64,000 nt of DNA from Nematostella vectensis. Taxonomy: Eukaryota; Cnidaria; Anthozoa; Actiniaria; Edwardsiidae. The translations under genes were made by a program, and so were the position numbers. Of the stretch, positions 27,801 to 35,767 are shown piece by piece. The notes under the pieces are model-generated. The model was given only the letters and a program-made list of their open reading frames with translations, was not told where the DNA came from and ran no database searches. The stretch lies in the NCBI RefSeq assembly GCF_932526225.1, contig NC_064035.1:1487501-1551500 (forward strand), given 5' to 3'. Position 1 is the stretch's first letter. Each line of letters begins with the position of its first letter.

Positions 27801-30800
27801 GTTTTGTGCTGAGCCCGTTTTTGCATATTTATTATTATAGCACAGATAGTGGGTTTTATGCTGAGCCCGTTTTTGCATATTTATTATAGCACATATAGTG
27901 GGTTTTGTGCTGAGCCCGTATTTGCATATTTATTATAGCACATATAGTGGGTTTTGTGCTGAGCCCGTTTTTGCATATTTATTATAGGACATATAGTGGG
28001 TTTTGTGCTGAGCCCGTATTTGCATATTTATTATAGCACATATAGTGGGTTTTGTGCTGAGCCCGTTTTTGCATATTTATTATAGCATATATAGTGGGTT
28101 TTGTGCTGAGCCCGTTTTTGCATATTTATTGTAGCACATATAGTGGGTTTTGTGCTGAGCCCGTTTTTGCATATTTATTATAGCACATATAGTGGGTTTT
28201 GTGCTGAGCCCATTTTTGCATATTTATTATAGCACATATAGTGGGTTTTGTGCTGAGCCCGTTTTTGCATATTTATTATAGCACATATAGTGGGTTTTGT
28301 GCTGAGCCCATTTTTGCATATTTATTATAGCACATATAGTGGGTTTTGTGCTGAGCCCGTTTTTGCATATTTATTATAGCACATATAGTGGGTTTTATGC
28401 TGAGCCCGTTTTTGCATATTTATTTTAGCACATATAGTGGGTTTTATGCTGAGCCCGTTTTTGCATTTTTATTATAGCACATATAGTGGGTTTTGTGCTG
28501 AGCCCGTTTTTGCATATTTATTGTAGCACATATAGTGGGTATTGGGCAGCCATAGGCATTTTCACACATTTATTGTCCTGCATGGATATTGTACCTGGTA
28601 TGCCGAGTCTCTCATCAGCATTCGCAGACATATCAGTACTCGTAAGATGTTCTCGGGTGGGGCTCGGGTTGTCCATTCTCTGGTAAGGGGTGTATAATTA
28701 GATTTGTATTCACATATACCTTGATAACCTTTTAACAAACCTGCATACTCACAGACAACACACTCTGTTCTTGACAAGAGATGTAAACACCTAGAATAGA
28801 CCATTTTATTCACATGTTACATCATTTGCAATTATTGCAGTTTTTAAACTAATTTAAATTAGTGAAGCTGGGAAAGAGTACTGTAGTGGCATGAAAGGGG
28901 CAGACCCATTTGAAATTCCTTTATTATTTAACACAAATTTGATAGCCTTAGCATGAAATGTTACCCAAATCAACTGGTAGCATGAGAGGCTGAAAACTGG
29001 GGAAAAGCCATAAGGTGAAGAGCCATGTGTGTATGATAACAAGGTGAAGGGCCATGTGTGTATGATAACAAGGTGAAGAGCCATGTGTGTATGATAACAA
29101 GGTGAAGAGCCATGTGTGTATGATAACAAGGTGAATAGCCATGTGTGTATGATAACAGGGTGAAGAGCCATGTGTGTATGATAACAAGGTGAATAGCCAT
29201 GTGCGTATGATAACAAGGTGAAGAGCCATGTGTGTATGATAACAAGGTGAATAGCCATGTGTGTATGATAACAAGGTGAAGAGCCATGTGTGTATGATAA
29301 CAAGGTGAATAGCCATGTGTGTATGATAACAAGGTGAAGAGCCATGTGTGTATGATAACAAGGTGAAGAGCCATGTGTGTATGATAACAAGGTGAAGAGC
29401 CATGTGTGTATGATAACAAGGTGAAGAGCCATGTGTGTATGATAACAAGGCAAAGAGCCATGTGTATGATAACAAGGTGAAGAGCCATGTGTGTATGATA
29501 CCAAGGTGAAGAGCCATGTGTGTATGATAACAAGGCAAAGAGCCATGTGTGTATGATAACAAGGTGAAGAGCCATGTGTGTATGATAACAAGGTGAAGAG
29601 CCATGTGTGTATGATAACAAGGTGAATAGCCATGTGCGTATGATAACAAGGTGAAGAGCCATGTGTGTATGATAACAAGGTGAATAGCCATGTGTGTATG
29701 GTAACAGGGTGAAGAGCCATGTGTGTATGATAACAAGGTGAAGGGCCATGTGCGTATGATAACAAGGTGAATAGCCATGTGTGTATGATAACAAGGTGAA
29801 GAGCCATGTGTGTATGATAACAAAGTGAATAGCCATGTGTGTATGATAACAAGGTGAAGAGCCATGTGTGTATGATAACAAGGTGAAGAGCCATGTGTGT
29901 ATGATAACAAGGTGAAGAGCCATGTGTGTATGATAACAAGGTGAAGAGCCATGTGTGTATGATAACAAGGTGAAGAGCCATGTGTGTATGATAACAAGGT
30001 GAAGAGCCATGTGTGTATGATAACAAGGTGAATAGCCATGTGCATATGATAACAAGGTGAAGAGCCATGTGTGTATGATAACAAGGTGAATAGCCATGTG
30101 TGTATGATAACAGGGTGAAGAGCCATGTGTGTATGATAACAAGGTGAAGGGCCATGTGCGTATGATAACAAGGTGAATAGCCATGTGTGTATGATAACAA
30201 GGTGAAGAGCCATGTGTGTATGATAACAAAGTGAATAGTCATGTGTGTATGATAACAAGGTGAAGAGCCATGTGTGTATGATAACAAGGTGAAGAGCCAT
30301 GTGTGTATGATAACAAGGTGAAGAGCCATGTGTGTATGATAACAAGGTGAAGAGCCATGTGTGTATGATAACAAGGCAAAGAGCCATGTGTGTATGATAA
30401 CAAGGTGAAGAGCCATGTGTGTATGATAACAAGGTGAAGAGCCATGTGTGTATGATAACAAGGTGAATAGCCATGTGCGTATGATAACAAGGTGAAGAGC
30501 CATGTGTGTATGATAACAAGGTGAATAGCCATGTGTGTATGATAACAGGGTGAAGAGCCATGTGTGTATGATAACAAGGTGAAGGGCCATGTGCGTATGA
30601 TAACAAGGTGAATAGCCATGTGTGTATGATAACAAGGTGAAGAGCCATGTGTGTATGATAACAAGGTGAATAGCCATGTGTGTATGATAACAGGGTGAAG
30701 AGCCATGTGTGTATGATAACAAGGTGAATAGCCATGTGCGTATGATAACAAGGTGAAGAGCCATGTGTGTATGATAACAAGGTGAATAGCCATGTGTGTA

Positions 30801-33800
30801 TGATAACAAGGTGAAGAGCCATGTGTGTATGATAACAAGGTGAATAGCCATGTGTGTATGATGACAAGTTGAATAGCCATGTGTGTATGATAACAAGGTG
30901 AAGAGCCATGTGTGTATGATAACAAGGTGAATAGCCATGTGTGTATGATAACAAGGTGAAGAGCCATGTGTGTATGATAACAAGGTGAAGAGCCATGTGT
31001 GTATGATAACAAGGTGAAGAGCCATGTGTGTATGATAACAAGGTGAAGAGCCATGTGTGTATGATAACAAGGCAAAGAGCCATGTGTATGATAACAAGGT
31101 GAATAGCCATGTGTGTATGATAACAAGGTGAATAGCCATGTGCGTATGATAACAAGGTGAAGAGCCATGTGTGTATGATAACAAGGTGAATAGCCATCTG
31201 TGTATGATAACAAGGTGAAGAGCCATGTGTGTACGATAACAAGGTGAAGAGCCATGTGTGTATGATAACAAGGTGAAGAGCCATGTGTGTATGATAACAA
31301 GGTGAAGAGCCATGTGCGTATGATAACAAGGTGAAGAGCCATGTGTGTATGATAACAAGGTGAATAGCCATGTGTGTATGATAACAGGGTGAAGAGCCAT
31401 GTGTGTATGATAACAAGGTGAAGGGCCATGTGTGTATGATAACAAGGTGAATAGCCATGTGTGTATGATAACAAGGTGAAGAGCCATGTGTGTATGATAA
31501 CAAAGTGAATAGCCATGTGTGTATGATAACAAGGTGAAGAGCCATGTGTGTATGATAACAAGGTGAAGAGCCATGTGTGTATGATAACAAGGTGAAGAGC
31601 CATGTGTGTATGATAACAAGGTGAAGAGCCATGTGTGTATGATAACAAGGCAAAGAGCCATGTGTGTATGATAACAAGGTGAAGAGCCATGTGTGTATGA
31701 TAACAAGGTGAAGAGCCATGTGTGTATGATAACAAGGTGAATAGCCATGTGCGTATGATAACAAGGTGAAGAGCCATGTGTGTATGATAACAAGGTGAAT
31801 AGCCATGTGTGTATGATAACAGGGTGAAGAGCCATGTGTGTATGATAACAAGGTGAAGGGCCATGTGCGTATGATAACAAGGTGAATAGCCATGTGTGTA
31901 TGATAACAAGGTGAAGAGCCATGTGTGTATGATAACAAAGTGAATAGCCATGTGTGTATGATAACAAGGTGAGCCATGTGTGTATGATAACAAAGTGAAG
32001 AGCCATGTGTGTATGATAACAAGGTGAAGAGCCATGTGTGTATGATAACAAGGTGAAGAGCCATGTGTGTATGATAACAAGGTGAAGGGCCATGTTTGTA
32101 TGATAACAAGGTGAAAAGCCATGTGTGTATGATAACAAGGTGAAGAGCCATGTGTGTATGATAACAAGGTGAAGAGCCATGTGTGTATGATAACAAGGCA
32201 AAGAGCCATGTGTGTATGATAACAAGGTGAAGAGCCATGTGTGTATGATAACAAGGTGAAGAGCCATGTCTATAGTTATAGTCATAGGACACCACAAGGT
32301 TGATTAAGGAAACATTACAGAGATACAAGCCTCAGTAATTCCTTGTATGTTGGTCAGGGGCTGCTTCATATACCTGACTCAAGAGTACATGCTGGGGATG
32401 CCCTGTGAAGTTTCTCACATTCTGATATCTGGAACTGCACAAACAACAAAATATATTTCATTTCAGGTGGCAATTTTGACAGCCTCTTAATAAATATCTC
32501 CCTCTGTTAATCTGCACTCTCAATGGAAGCCAACATCATACAGAATGTTAATTTAGTTTATATAAGGGTTCTTGTTTGTTCATACCTAAATCTTTCCAAA
32601 GCTAGAGATTCTGTGGACTGGTGGTGGCATGTAGGGATGACGCTACCGGTAACAGCATTCTGGTTTTCATCAGCCACCCATGATATAGAGGGGAGCTTAA
32701 AGCAAATGCACATAATGTATAGTGTCAGTAAAACAAAAAGGGTAGAAACAGTTCTAGGAATGCAAACAAAATACATTTTACTTTATACTTTAGACAGGGC
32801 TTCTGGAATTACGCGCTAGTGCGGAAGCGCGTAATTTGCCTTTTTCCGCGTAATCCACAAATTTCCGCATAATTCCGCGTAATTTGGCTAAATTTTGAAA
32901 GACAAAAAATTTAAGTGTACAGCTGATGTGTTTTTTTAGGGTTCTTACCTCTATTTCTAGTAAAAAAAGAGAGATATTCTTCGTAAGAGTGTGATATTTC
33001 GAACAGTTCTTTGCTAAACTAGGACTAGGACTAATAATAAAATAAAAATTAATCTTTTCAAGTTATTTCGTGCTTTCCTTCGGTACAATGTAGTTTGGGC
33101 GTAACAGATGATATTCCATGTAATTTAGTGCGTGATCCAGTAAAGAATCCCGCAAAATTTTGATTTTTAAAGAAAAATGTATTGCAAAATCCTGCGTAAT
33201 TTAGCGCGTAATGATTGATTTTCCGCGTAATTTAGCTAAGAATCCCGCTTAATTTAGAATTTTTTCCCGCGTAATTCCAGAAGCCCTGTTTAGAAGTTTA
33301 TGATAAATATACATTTTCATAATTGAAAATGTGATACAACAGAAAATAATTGGAAGTTGTCCTAAGGGAGTACTTTTTTTAAAAATACCATGAAGAGGTG
33401 AGGGTATCAATTGGTTTTGCTGACAATCACCCCAGTCTGTTTTTATGCCCCCCCCCCCCCCCCCCCCAGAACAACATAATGGCCACAGCCTAGCTTTTAA
33501 GAAAAAATGGCACTGCTCAGGTTCTTATAGGATTCTTTTTACTTTTACTTTTGGGGTAGTGTTATAGAGAGTCCATATATTCAAAATTTTCGGGTGTGAA
33601 ATTTTTAGTAGTCTAAAGACAAAATCTCGCTTACCCTTTTTACACAATAAAAACTGCTCTGGTAGGAAATATACATACAATGTGTGGAATTAGTGGGAGG
33701 TTTTGATACTGTCAAAAATAACATTACTATGTGGCAGATTGCATTGGAAACAAGTGTCAATCATCATTGTAGGAAATACCTGTTGTTTGCTAGCAGGGGT

Positions 33801-35767
33801 GTTAATCAGCTCTAACAGTCTTGATAGATCTTTTGATTCTCTTTCATGGTTATCACTGTAAAAAACATGCAATATAATAATTATTATAATTATTAGGTCA
33901 ACCTTACAAACTTCCTCCCCAGGACCTGATGAAATCTCTGAATTGGCACAGTTGTTATTTATATCAGGTGAAAAAGTATGGTTGATCTCCGGTGAATAAT
34001 TCTATTGTAAATATTAACACCAAAACTGAATGAGAATCTAGTCTTCACTTTTTAAAAATTTGAGAAGATGAGAAGATAGATAATATTACAAATGTTTTGC
34101 ATGATGTGAGAAAAACATCACATTTTTGTCAAGGAAACTACAAGTTACCATGTAACAGACACTTTGGCTTTATTACAACCTAGAAGCACTTCTTGTGTAT
34201 TGAGTATTATATCAGATGCATCAAATCTGTTTAAACTTACAGTAAAGAAAAATTAGGAAGCCTGTTTAAAAAAATAGATACTGTATGGGAAAGCAGAAAA
34301 TCTTTATCTGTGACAAATTCATTCAATTGACTGATTTATTACAAATTAGTTTATAAAACTCGGGAACCTCGGAACAAGCGATTTGATTGGTTGAGAAACT
34401 CTGGATAAAATCTAATATTGTAACAAAAAGAAGAATGCTCAAAAGAAATTTAGGAGCCTTCGGCTCTCGGTAGATATTTCGCCAGTATCCACCTCAATGG
34501 AAATGGTATAATTGTTCAATATTCTCCTTAAAAGATTTTGACAACTTTTTTAAATAAACAATGAACGGAATATGCATTTCCGCTACGCTCAGTAAACATT
34601 CAAGGATGTCACGTTATATTTAAAAGCGCCCCCTAGTGTTTCTATTGTATCAAACAATTGTTGCGAAACAATGTTAAGAACTTTCTGCTTTTATTGAGTG
34701 CACAATCCTTAGCATCCAAGGCAACGGAGAGATGCTTCATTCACGTATTGGTGCAAAAGGCTCTAATTAGAAAAAATGAATTAAAAATTTATCGCTAAAG
34801 TTTGAAAACAAACAGAAAGAACGAATTATAGAAATATTTGAAATCTACATATATATATATATACATGTTTTTCGACAGACCTTATACAATAATATATACA
34901 TGTAATTTCGACAGACCTTATACAATAAAAGCAGTGACACAACATAGCAGTTTGTTTTCACGTTTATCCATTGACGAAATCAGGAAATGTGCATAACTGA
35001 AGAGAATATACAGAATTTGAAAATAGAATCAGCGTTTCTCCGTCGAGTAGAAACATCACTTGTAACGTCGCAGTTTTTAATTTCTTCATGTTTGTGTCCT
35101 CGAAATCAATAGAGCGCGGAAAATCTATTTGTCACAGGAAAAGAAGCACTAGAGAGAAATTTTCTTAAATTTCCTAAATTCATAATTAGACTGTAGAAAT
35201 ACTTTTTCCAGATAAAAAAGAAATAGGAAGGGATAAAAATATTACGACCTGCTTAAAAGCAGGTGCAAGCCAGAAATAGCTCGATCCAACAAGACTTTAG
35301 TGTCGACCTAAAATAAAACCCCGATACAAAAACGGTTGATCTGTTCGTATGTAAACTATTTTTGTAATGTGGAATTAGTTGGATGTAACTGCTGAATTAT
35401 AGAGACCTCCGTAGTCGTCTAGATACTCTATTTCAATTTTGGTCCACCGCAAATCGTGAGACAATCCAATGCAAGAGATATCAACTTATAATCACGCAAA
35501 TAATAGCACGAAAATGCAACGAAAGCGGGGTAAAAATCCTCTACCACAGCGAAATCTTTGGTGATGTTTGAATAAATAAATCTATAAATTTACAATCACG
35601 ACTAGGGATGAATTTAAGAATTTTTAAGTGAATTTCGCCTATGTAAACTTTCCGTAGCGGGGTCGCCGAAATATAAATACACACAAATCACTAAATAAAA
35701 TGACACACAAAACTTACCCAGAATCTTGACTTTCTCCTTTCGATCGATGCTTTTCCTCGACGGGCAT
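257..35767 (-). CDS. NEK10: NEK10, NIMA-related kinase 10, complete gene, 37 coding exons
   Basis: Serine/threonine/tyrosine kinase of the NEK family. In vertebrates NEK10 acts in motile-ciliated cells and in a DNA-damage G2/M response (known for the family, not shown here). Order seen: short N-terminus, armadillo-type helical repeats (about residues 60-450), kinase domain (about 503-768), coiled coil (about 780-830), Ser-rich region and conserved C-terminal blocks. Key kinase residues are present: glycine loop GSGAFGSV (513-520), VAIK-type Lys in LAMKE (536), HRDL with Asp641, DFG (659-661), PE after the activation segment (685). Every exon has an AG acceptor and GT donor and the phases join cleanly, giving 3510 nt (1169 aa); human is about 1172 aa. 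Start ATG at 35765-35767, stop TAG at 257-259. Exons average about 95 bp, while many introns are swollen by tandem arrays. Exon coordinates are in the next entries. Identity rests on remembered human sequence, but the match is extensive. Confidence 0.95.
1002..2380. repeat. 41-bp-class minisatellite in NEK10 intron 35
   Basis: Imperfect tandem array of two interleaved submotifs, GTGACAAGTAGCGACAAATA and AGCGACAGGTATATGGTA, with a dominant 41-bp period and many insertions, deletions and shortened units. It fills most of the intron between NEK10 exons 35 and 36. No clear relation to an exon edge. The several short frames in it are array artefacts. Confidence 0.9.
2591..2810. repeat. Five-copy repeat of the NEK10 exon 35 acceptor
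   Basis: Copies of the motif CAATGACCTTTGAAAATAAA (plus strand) start at about 2591, 2643, 2694, 2740 and 2790, with spacing 46-52 bp. On the minus strand this reads TTTCAAAG|GTCATTG, the acceptor and first codons of exon 35. Only the innermost copy (exon start at 2597) continues into the conserved reading frame. Confidence 0.8.
2999..3335. repeat. 39-bp minisatellite in NEK10 intron 33
   Basis: About 8.6 copies of a 39-bp unit containing CCAGAAACAGGACACATGGA and TATACGCCCATCTC, with an alternating AAGCCAG/AGGAGAG variant in the later units. 39 is a multiple of 3, so frames on both strands stay open; nothing suggests it is translated. Confidence 0.9.
3409..3600. repeat. Degenerate ~33-bp repeat downstream of NEK10 exon 33
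   Basis: Five to six diverged copies of a unit like TGTAATGTTGCCTCAACATT followed by GTCGCTTGTA, lying in the intron just past the exon 33 donor (3664). Older or more diverged than the other arrays in the gene. Confidence 0.7.
4836..6264 (-). CDS. NEK10: NEK10 exons 29-32 (C-lobe end, coiled coil, Ser-rich tail)
   Basis: Coding exons: 6194-6264 (IVEASYAPIPSGLYSDKV), 6078-6120 (CLQAKPEDRPDIVQ), 5714-5820 (ISEIMLTYVDKLRAYEIGLE, then KKLERERKRTQ), 4836-5408 (HYLEATRNMQNYHRLF, then a Ser/Lys-rich stretch). The RPDIV block closes the kinase domain. The EKKLERER helix is the predicted coiled coil that follows it in human NEK10. Exon 32 is the only long exon (573 nt) and its distal half is low-complexity Ser/Thr/Lys sequence with little similarity to human, probably disordered. 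Confidence 0.92.
6322..8480. repeat. 60-bp minisatellite carrying NEK10 exon 28's 3' end and donor, ~36 copies
   Basis: The minus-strand unit reads TAC TCA TCC AAC ATG CTG (YSSNML), then the codons for ALATK, then the donor GTATTAC and about 20 nt of intron. The last copy (8447 and above) is continuous with conserved kinase sequence and is exon 28 itself. The array therefore duplicates codons 717-727 plus the 5' splice site about 36 times. The 60-bp unit is stop-free on the minus strand, giving open frames of 384 and 365 codons. A block of nine units (6361-6900) is nearly repeated as eight units (6901-7380). Confidence 0.97.
8447..10981 (-). CDS. NEK10: NEK10 exons 21-28 (protein kinase core)
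   Basis: Coding exons: 10853-10981 (AINQNKS...LLGSGAFGSVYK), 10486-10530 (VRKRHSGQSFLAMKE), 10064-10153 (DRGTSVGEIVNETTIMREQ), 9945-9990 (LRHPNIVRYFKAFEE), 9728-9849 (LYIIMELVEGAPLGEHF), 9115-9217 (GLRYIHKEKHIVHRDLTP), 8949-9027 (DFGLAKQKN...SVVGTILYS), 8447-8576 (PEVVQSQPYGEKADVW...). The set contains the ATP-binding loop, catalytic Lys, hinge, HRD catalytic loop, DFG and activation segment, so the enzyme looks catalytically competent. The HRDLTPNN catalytic loop is identical to human NEK10. Exon 26 has copies of its acceptor upstream and exon 28 has copies of its donor downstream, so which of the near-identical donors is used for exon 28 cannot be decided from sequence. Confidence 0.95.
8583..8725. 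repeat. Short CACCCAGTCAGA repeats upstream of the NEK10 exon 28 acceptor
   Basis: Irregular copies (roughly 20-27 bp) of ACACCCAGTCAGAC / ACCCAGTAAGAC start 7 bp outside exon 28 (8576) and occupy the branch-point and pyrimidine-tract side of the intron. Confidence 0.7.
9205..9605. repeat. ~40-bp repeat of the NEK10 exon 26 acceptor, ~10 copies
   Basis: The plus-strand unit AAGGCCAAGAACGATCTAAG plus AAAAACAAGCCAGTAAGGTG reads on the minus strand as pyrimidine tract, TTCTTAG acceptor, then ATCGTTCTTGGCCTT, the first codons of exon 26 (IVLGL). The copy ending at exon start 9217 is the one continuous with the HRD-containing exon; the other nine lie in the intron. Confidence 0.93.
11056..17586. 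repeat. 45-bp minisatellite, ~145 copies, abutting the NEK10 exon 20 donor
   Basis: Almost perfect 45-bp units (minus strand GTAAAGTATAACATGTCTTT, TTATTTCACGAGCCGC, TTGCGATGT). The edge unit at 17581-17589 has GTAAGTATA and is the exon 20 donor, so each unit carries a degraded copy of that donor and its first intron bases. Variation is mostly an A/G switch (ACATCG/ACGTCG). There is one 44-bp unit near 14505 and two 48-bp units near 15770-15830, which break the 15-codon frame. It fills almost the whole 6.6-kb intron 20. Confidence 0.97.
17590..20182 (-). CDS. NEK10: NEK10 exons 15-20 (end of armadillo region and linker), with a 23-nt microexon
   Basis: Coding exons: 20098-20182 (ECRDRKSTTDSGYFSNGE), 19981-20023 (NEMEPFEEQISLKC), 18967-19115 (AALTELVLNDTNGQQIVQ), 18027-18049 (KSAFRAL, only 23 nt), 17913-17954 (FLFSMERNRQLFK), 17590-17692 (VFPPKLFEKFIDVGHYVRD). 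The microexon is required: it restores phase and matches human YAFRAL next to RFLFSMERNR. Exon 20 ends at NHLP with donor GTAAGTATA, directly against the 45-bp array. Exon 15 is the least conserved of the set and is accepted from its phase and its flanking splice sites. Confidence 0.92.
17799..17887. repeat. 11-bp CACGATCACGA repeat near NEK10 exon 19
   Basis: About eight imperfect copies of an 11-bp unit in the short intron between exons 19 and 20, ending about 26 bp from exon 19 (17913), on its donor side. Confidence 0.8.
18130..18957. repeat. ~54-bp minisatellite in NEK10 intron 17, ~16 copies
   Basis: Units contain TGTACATGGGAATTGCCCGC, AACTTGCGGCACGCATTTTG and AACCGCATGAC. The array ends about 10-20 bp beyond the exon 17 donor (18966). 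Diverged edge units (TTGTACACGGTAAAGG) merge into the intron start, suggesting that the unit grew out of the sequence just downstream of that donor. Confidence 0.93.
19384..19947. mobile_element. hAT-like MITE, copy 1 (564 bp), in NEK10 intron 16
   Basis: Bounded by inverted termini: CAGGGCTTCTGGAATTACGC at the left and GCGTAATTACAGAAGCCCTG at the right. AATTACGCG is repeated subterminally in both arms. No transposase is encoded. CAGGG...CCCTG termini resemble hAT elements. No convincing target-site duplication is visible at this copy. It is a relative of 32795-33288 in the opposite orientation. Confidence 0.85.
20225..22295. repeat. 54-bp minisatellite in NEK10 intron 14, ~38 copies
   Basis: Units read AGCATTGATGAGTCCAGCAA, AGTGTTAAGCCCAGTGAAAA, CAGCGCCAAAATAA. 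Variant units lack the AA in GCAAAGTG (52 bp), and others carry GTGCAAGG. The open minus-strand frames of 500 and 375 codons arise because the unit lacks stops and most units are 54 bp. It ends about 43 bp upstream of the exon 15 acceptor. Confidence 0.95.
22566..28790 (-). CDS. NEK10: NEK10 exons 5-14 (armadillo-repeat region)
   Basis: Coding exons: 28753-28790 (VFTSLVKNRVCC), 28595-28679 (EWTTRAPPEN...LMRDSAYQ), 25364-25405 (ADFFNLGGVKILSE), 25194-25272 (LQSLTENYLETGEEP), 24674-24741 (ICQKLTTDVKQREW), 23877-23956 (ALVLLLSANDVIV), 23582-23668 (VIGELNCTETLLRILQ), 23208-23297 (LSANLLRILCADSSI), 22764-22803 (LLHYDNLKLLWNL), 22566-22657 (VWIIVQLAEDPDSS). Each matches human NEK10 in order with no gap, for example KQREW against DQREW and NLKLLW against HLKLLW. 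The repeats form an alpha-helical scaffold N-terminal to the kinase. Four of the ten exons have tandem copies of one of their splice junctions beside them. Confidence 0.93.
22915..22965. repeat. GATGATATGATA microsatellite
   Basis: Short GAT/GATAT-rich microsatellite in the intron between NEK10 exons 12 and 13. Simple-sequence DNA with no sign of function. Confidence 0.7.
23252..23376. repeat. Partial duplication of NEK10 exon 12
   Basis: The first ~45 nt of exon 12 (codons LSANLLRILCADSSI, plus-strand 23253-23297) recur at about 23333-23376 in the upstream intron with two mismatches. The extra copy lacks the rest of the exon and its own clear pyrimidine-rich acceptor, so it is probably not spliced. 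Confidence 0.8.
23640..23815. repeat. Three copies of the NEK10 exon 11 acceptor region
   Basis: The segment CTCCAATAACAGCACGAGTT followed by TTCTCACTGAAACAAGA recurs, diverged, at about 23710-23755 and 23785-23815. On the minus strand each copy is the acceptor (TTTCAG) plus the first codons of exon 11. Only the innermost (23668) continues into conserved coding sequence. Confidence 0.78.
24086..24700. repeat. 57-bp repeat of NEK10 exon 9's 3' end and donor, ~10 copies
   Basis: Each minus-strand unit carries GGCATGTGGAACACATAAG|GTAAACC: the last codons of exon 9 (ACGTHK) with the donor. The true exon copy ends at 24674. 57 bp is 19 codons and the unit stays open (MACGTHKVNPKNQGKAP...). Some copies have lost the GT (for example TGTAAACC or GGTGAACC variants), and the first three units are about 31 bp and truncated. 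Confidence 0.93.
25475..28550. repeat. 49-bp minisatellite in NEK10 intron 6, ~62 copies
   Basis: Units read GCATATTTATTATAGCACAT, ATAGTGGGTTTTGTGCTGAG, CCCGTTTTT, with 48- and 52-bp variants. Near 27240-28350 blocks of about 540-590 bp recur, including the TATTATTATAGCACAGATAG variant. The array stops about 45 bp from the exon 6 donor (28594), whose flank (TTTATTGTCCTGCATGGATATTGTACC) resembles a diverged unit. Confidence 0.95.
29007..32270. repeat. 29-bp minisatellite in NEK10 intron 4, ~112 copies
   Basis: The plus-strand unit is AAGGTGAAGAGCCATGTGTG plus TATGATAAC, with AAGAG/AATAG/AAGGG and GTGTG/GTGCG variants arranged in recurring blocks of about 10-14 units. Because 29 is not a multiple of 3 and the unit has no minus-strand stop in any phase, all three minus frames are open for over 400 codons. 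These frames have no similarity to any protein and are artefacts. Confidence 0.96.
32374..35767 (-). CDS. NEK10: NEK10 exons 1-4 (N-terminus)
   Basis: Exon 1 35718-35767 begins MPVEEKHRSKG (human starts MPDQDKK) and ends in phase 2 at a GTAAGT donor. Exon 2 33780-33855 encodes DLSRLLELIN...SKQQ. Exon 3 32586-32695 begins LPSISWVADENQN (human LPAINFDSAQN) and includes HHQSTESLALERF. Exon 4 32374-32428 encodes YQNVRNFTGHPQ (human YKNERNFSKHPQ). Intron 1 (33856-35717) shows no exon-like sequence apart from a two-copy direct repeat near 34850-34930. Intron 2 (32696-33779) carries a MITE. The start is supported by alignment to the human N-terminus; no upstream in-frame alternative was needed. Confidence 0.9.
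32795..33288. mobile_element. hAT-like MITE, copy 2 (494 bp), in NEK10 intron 2
   Basis: Starts CAGGGCTTCTGGAATTACGC and ends GCGTAATTCCAGAAGCCCTG. Internal sequence matches the reverse complement of the 19384-19947 copy (for example TTTCGTGCTTTCCTTCGGTA and GTAGTTTGGGCGTAAC), so the two copies are inverted relative to each other. TTTAGA flanks both ends, a possible target-site duplication shorter than the usual 8 bp of hAT elements. Confidence 0.87.
33450..33467. repeat. Poly-C tract
   Basis: An uninterrupted run of about 18 to 20 C in NEK10 intron 2. Length is likely variable and sequencing error-prone. Confidence 0.8.

Noticed and set aside
25475-28550. CRISPR-like array with regular ~49-bp periodicity
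   Set aside because: Whole unit repeats with no unique spacers, in an animal gene intron; a minisatellite.
28854-32328. Open frames of 1147, 1126 and 671 codons (minus), His/Leu/Tyr-rich
   Set aside because: Periodicity of the 29-bp array, which has no stop in any minus phase; lies in a NEK10 intron.
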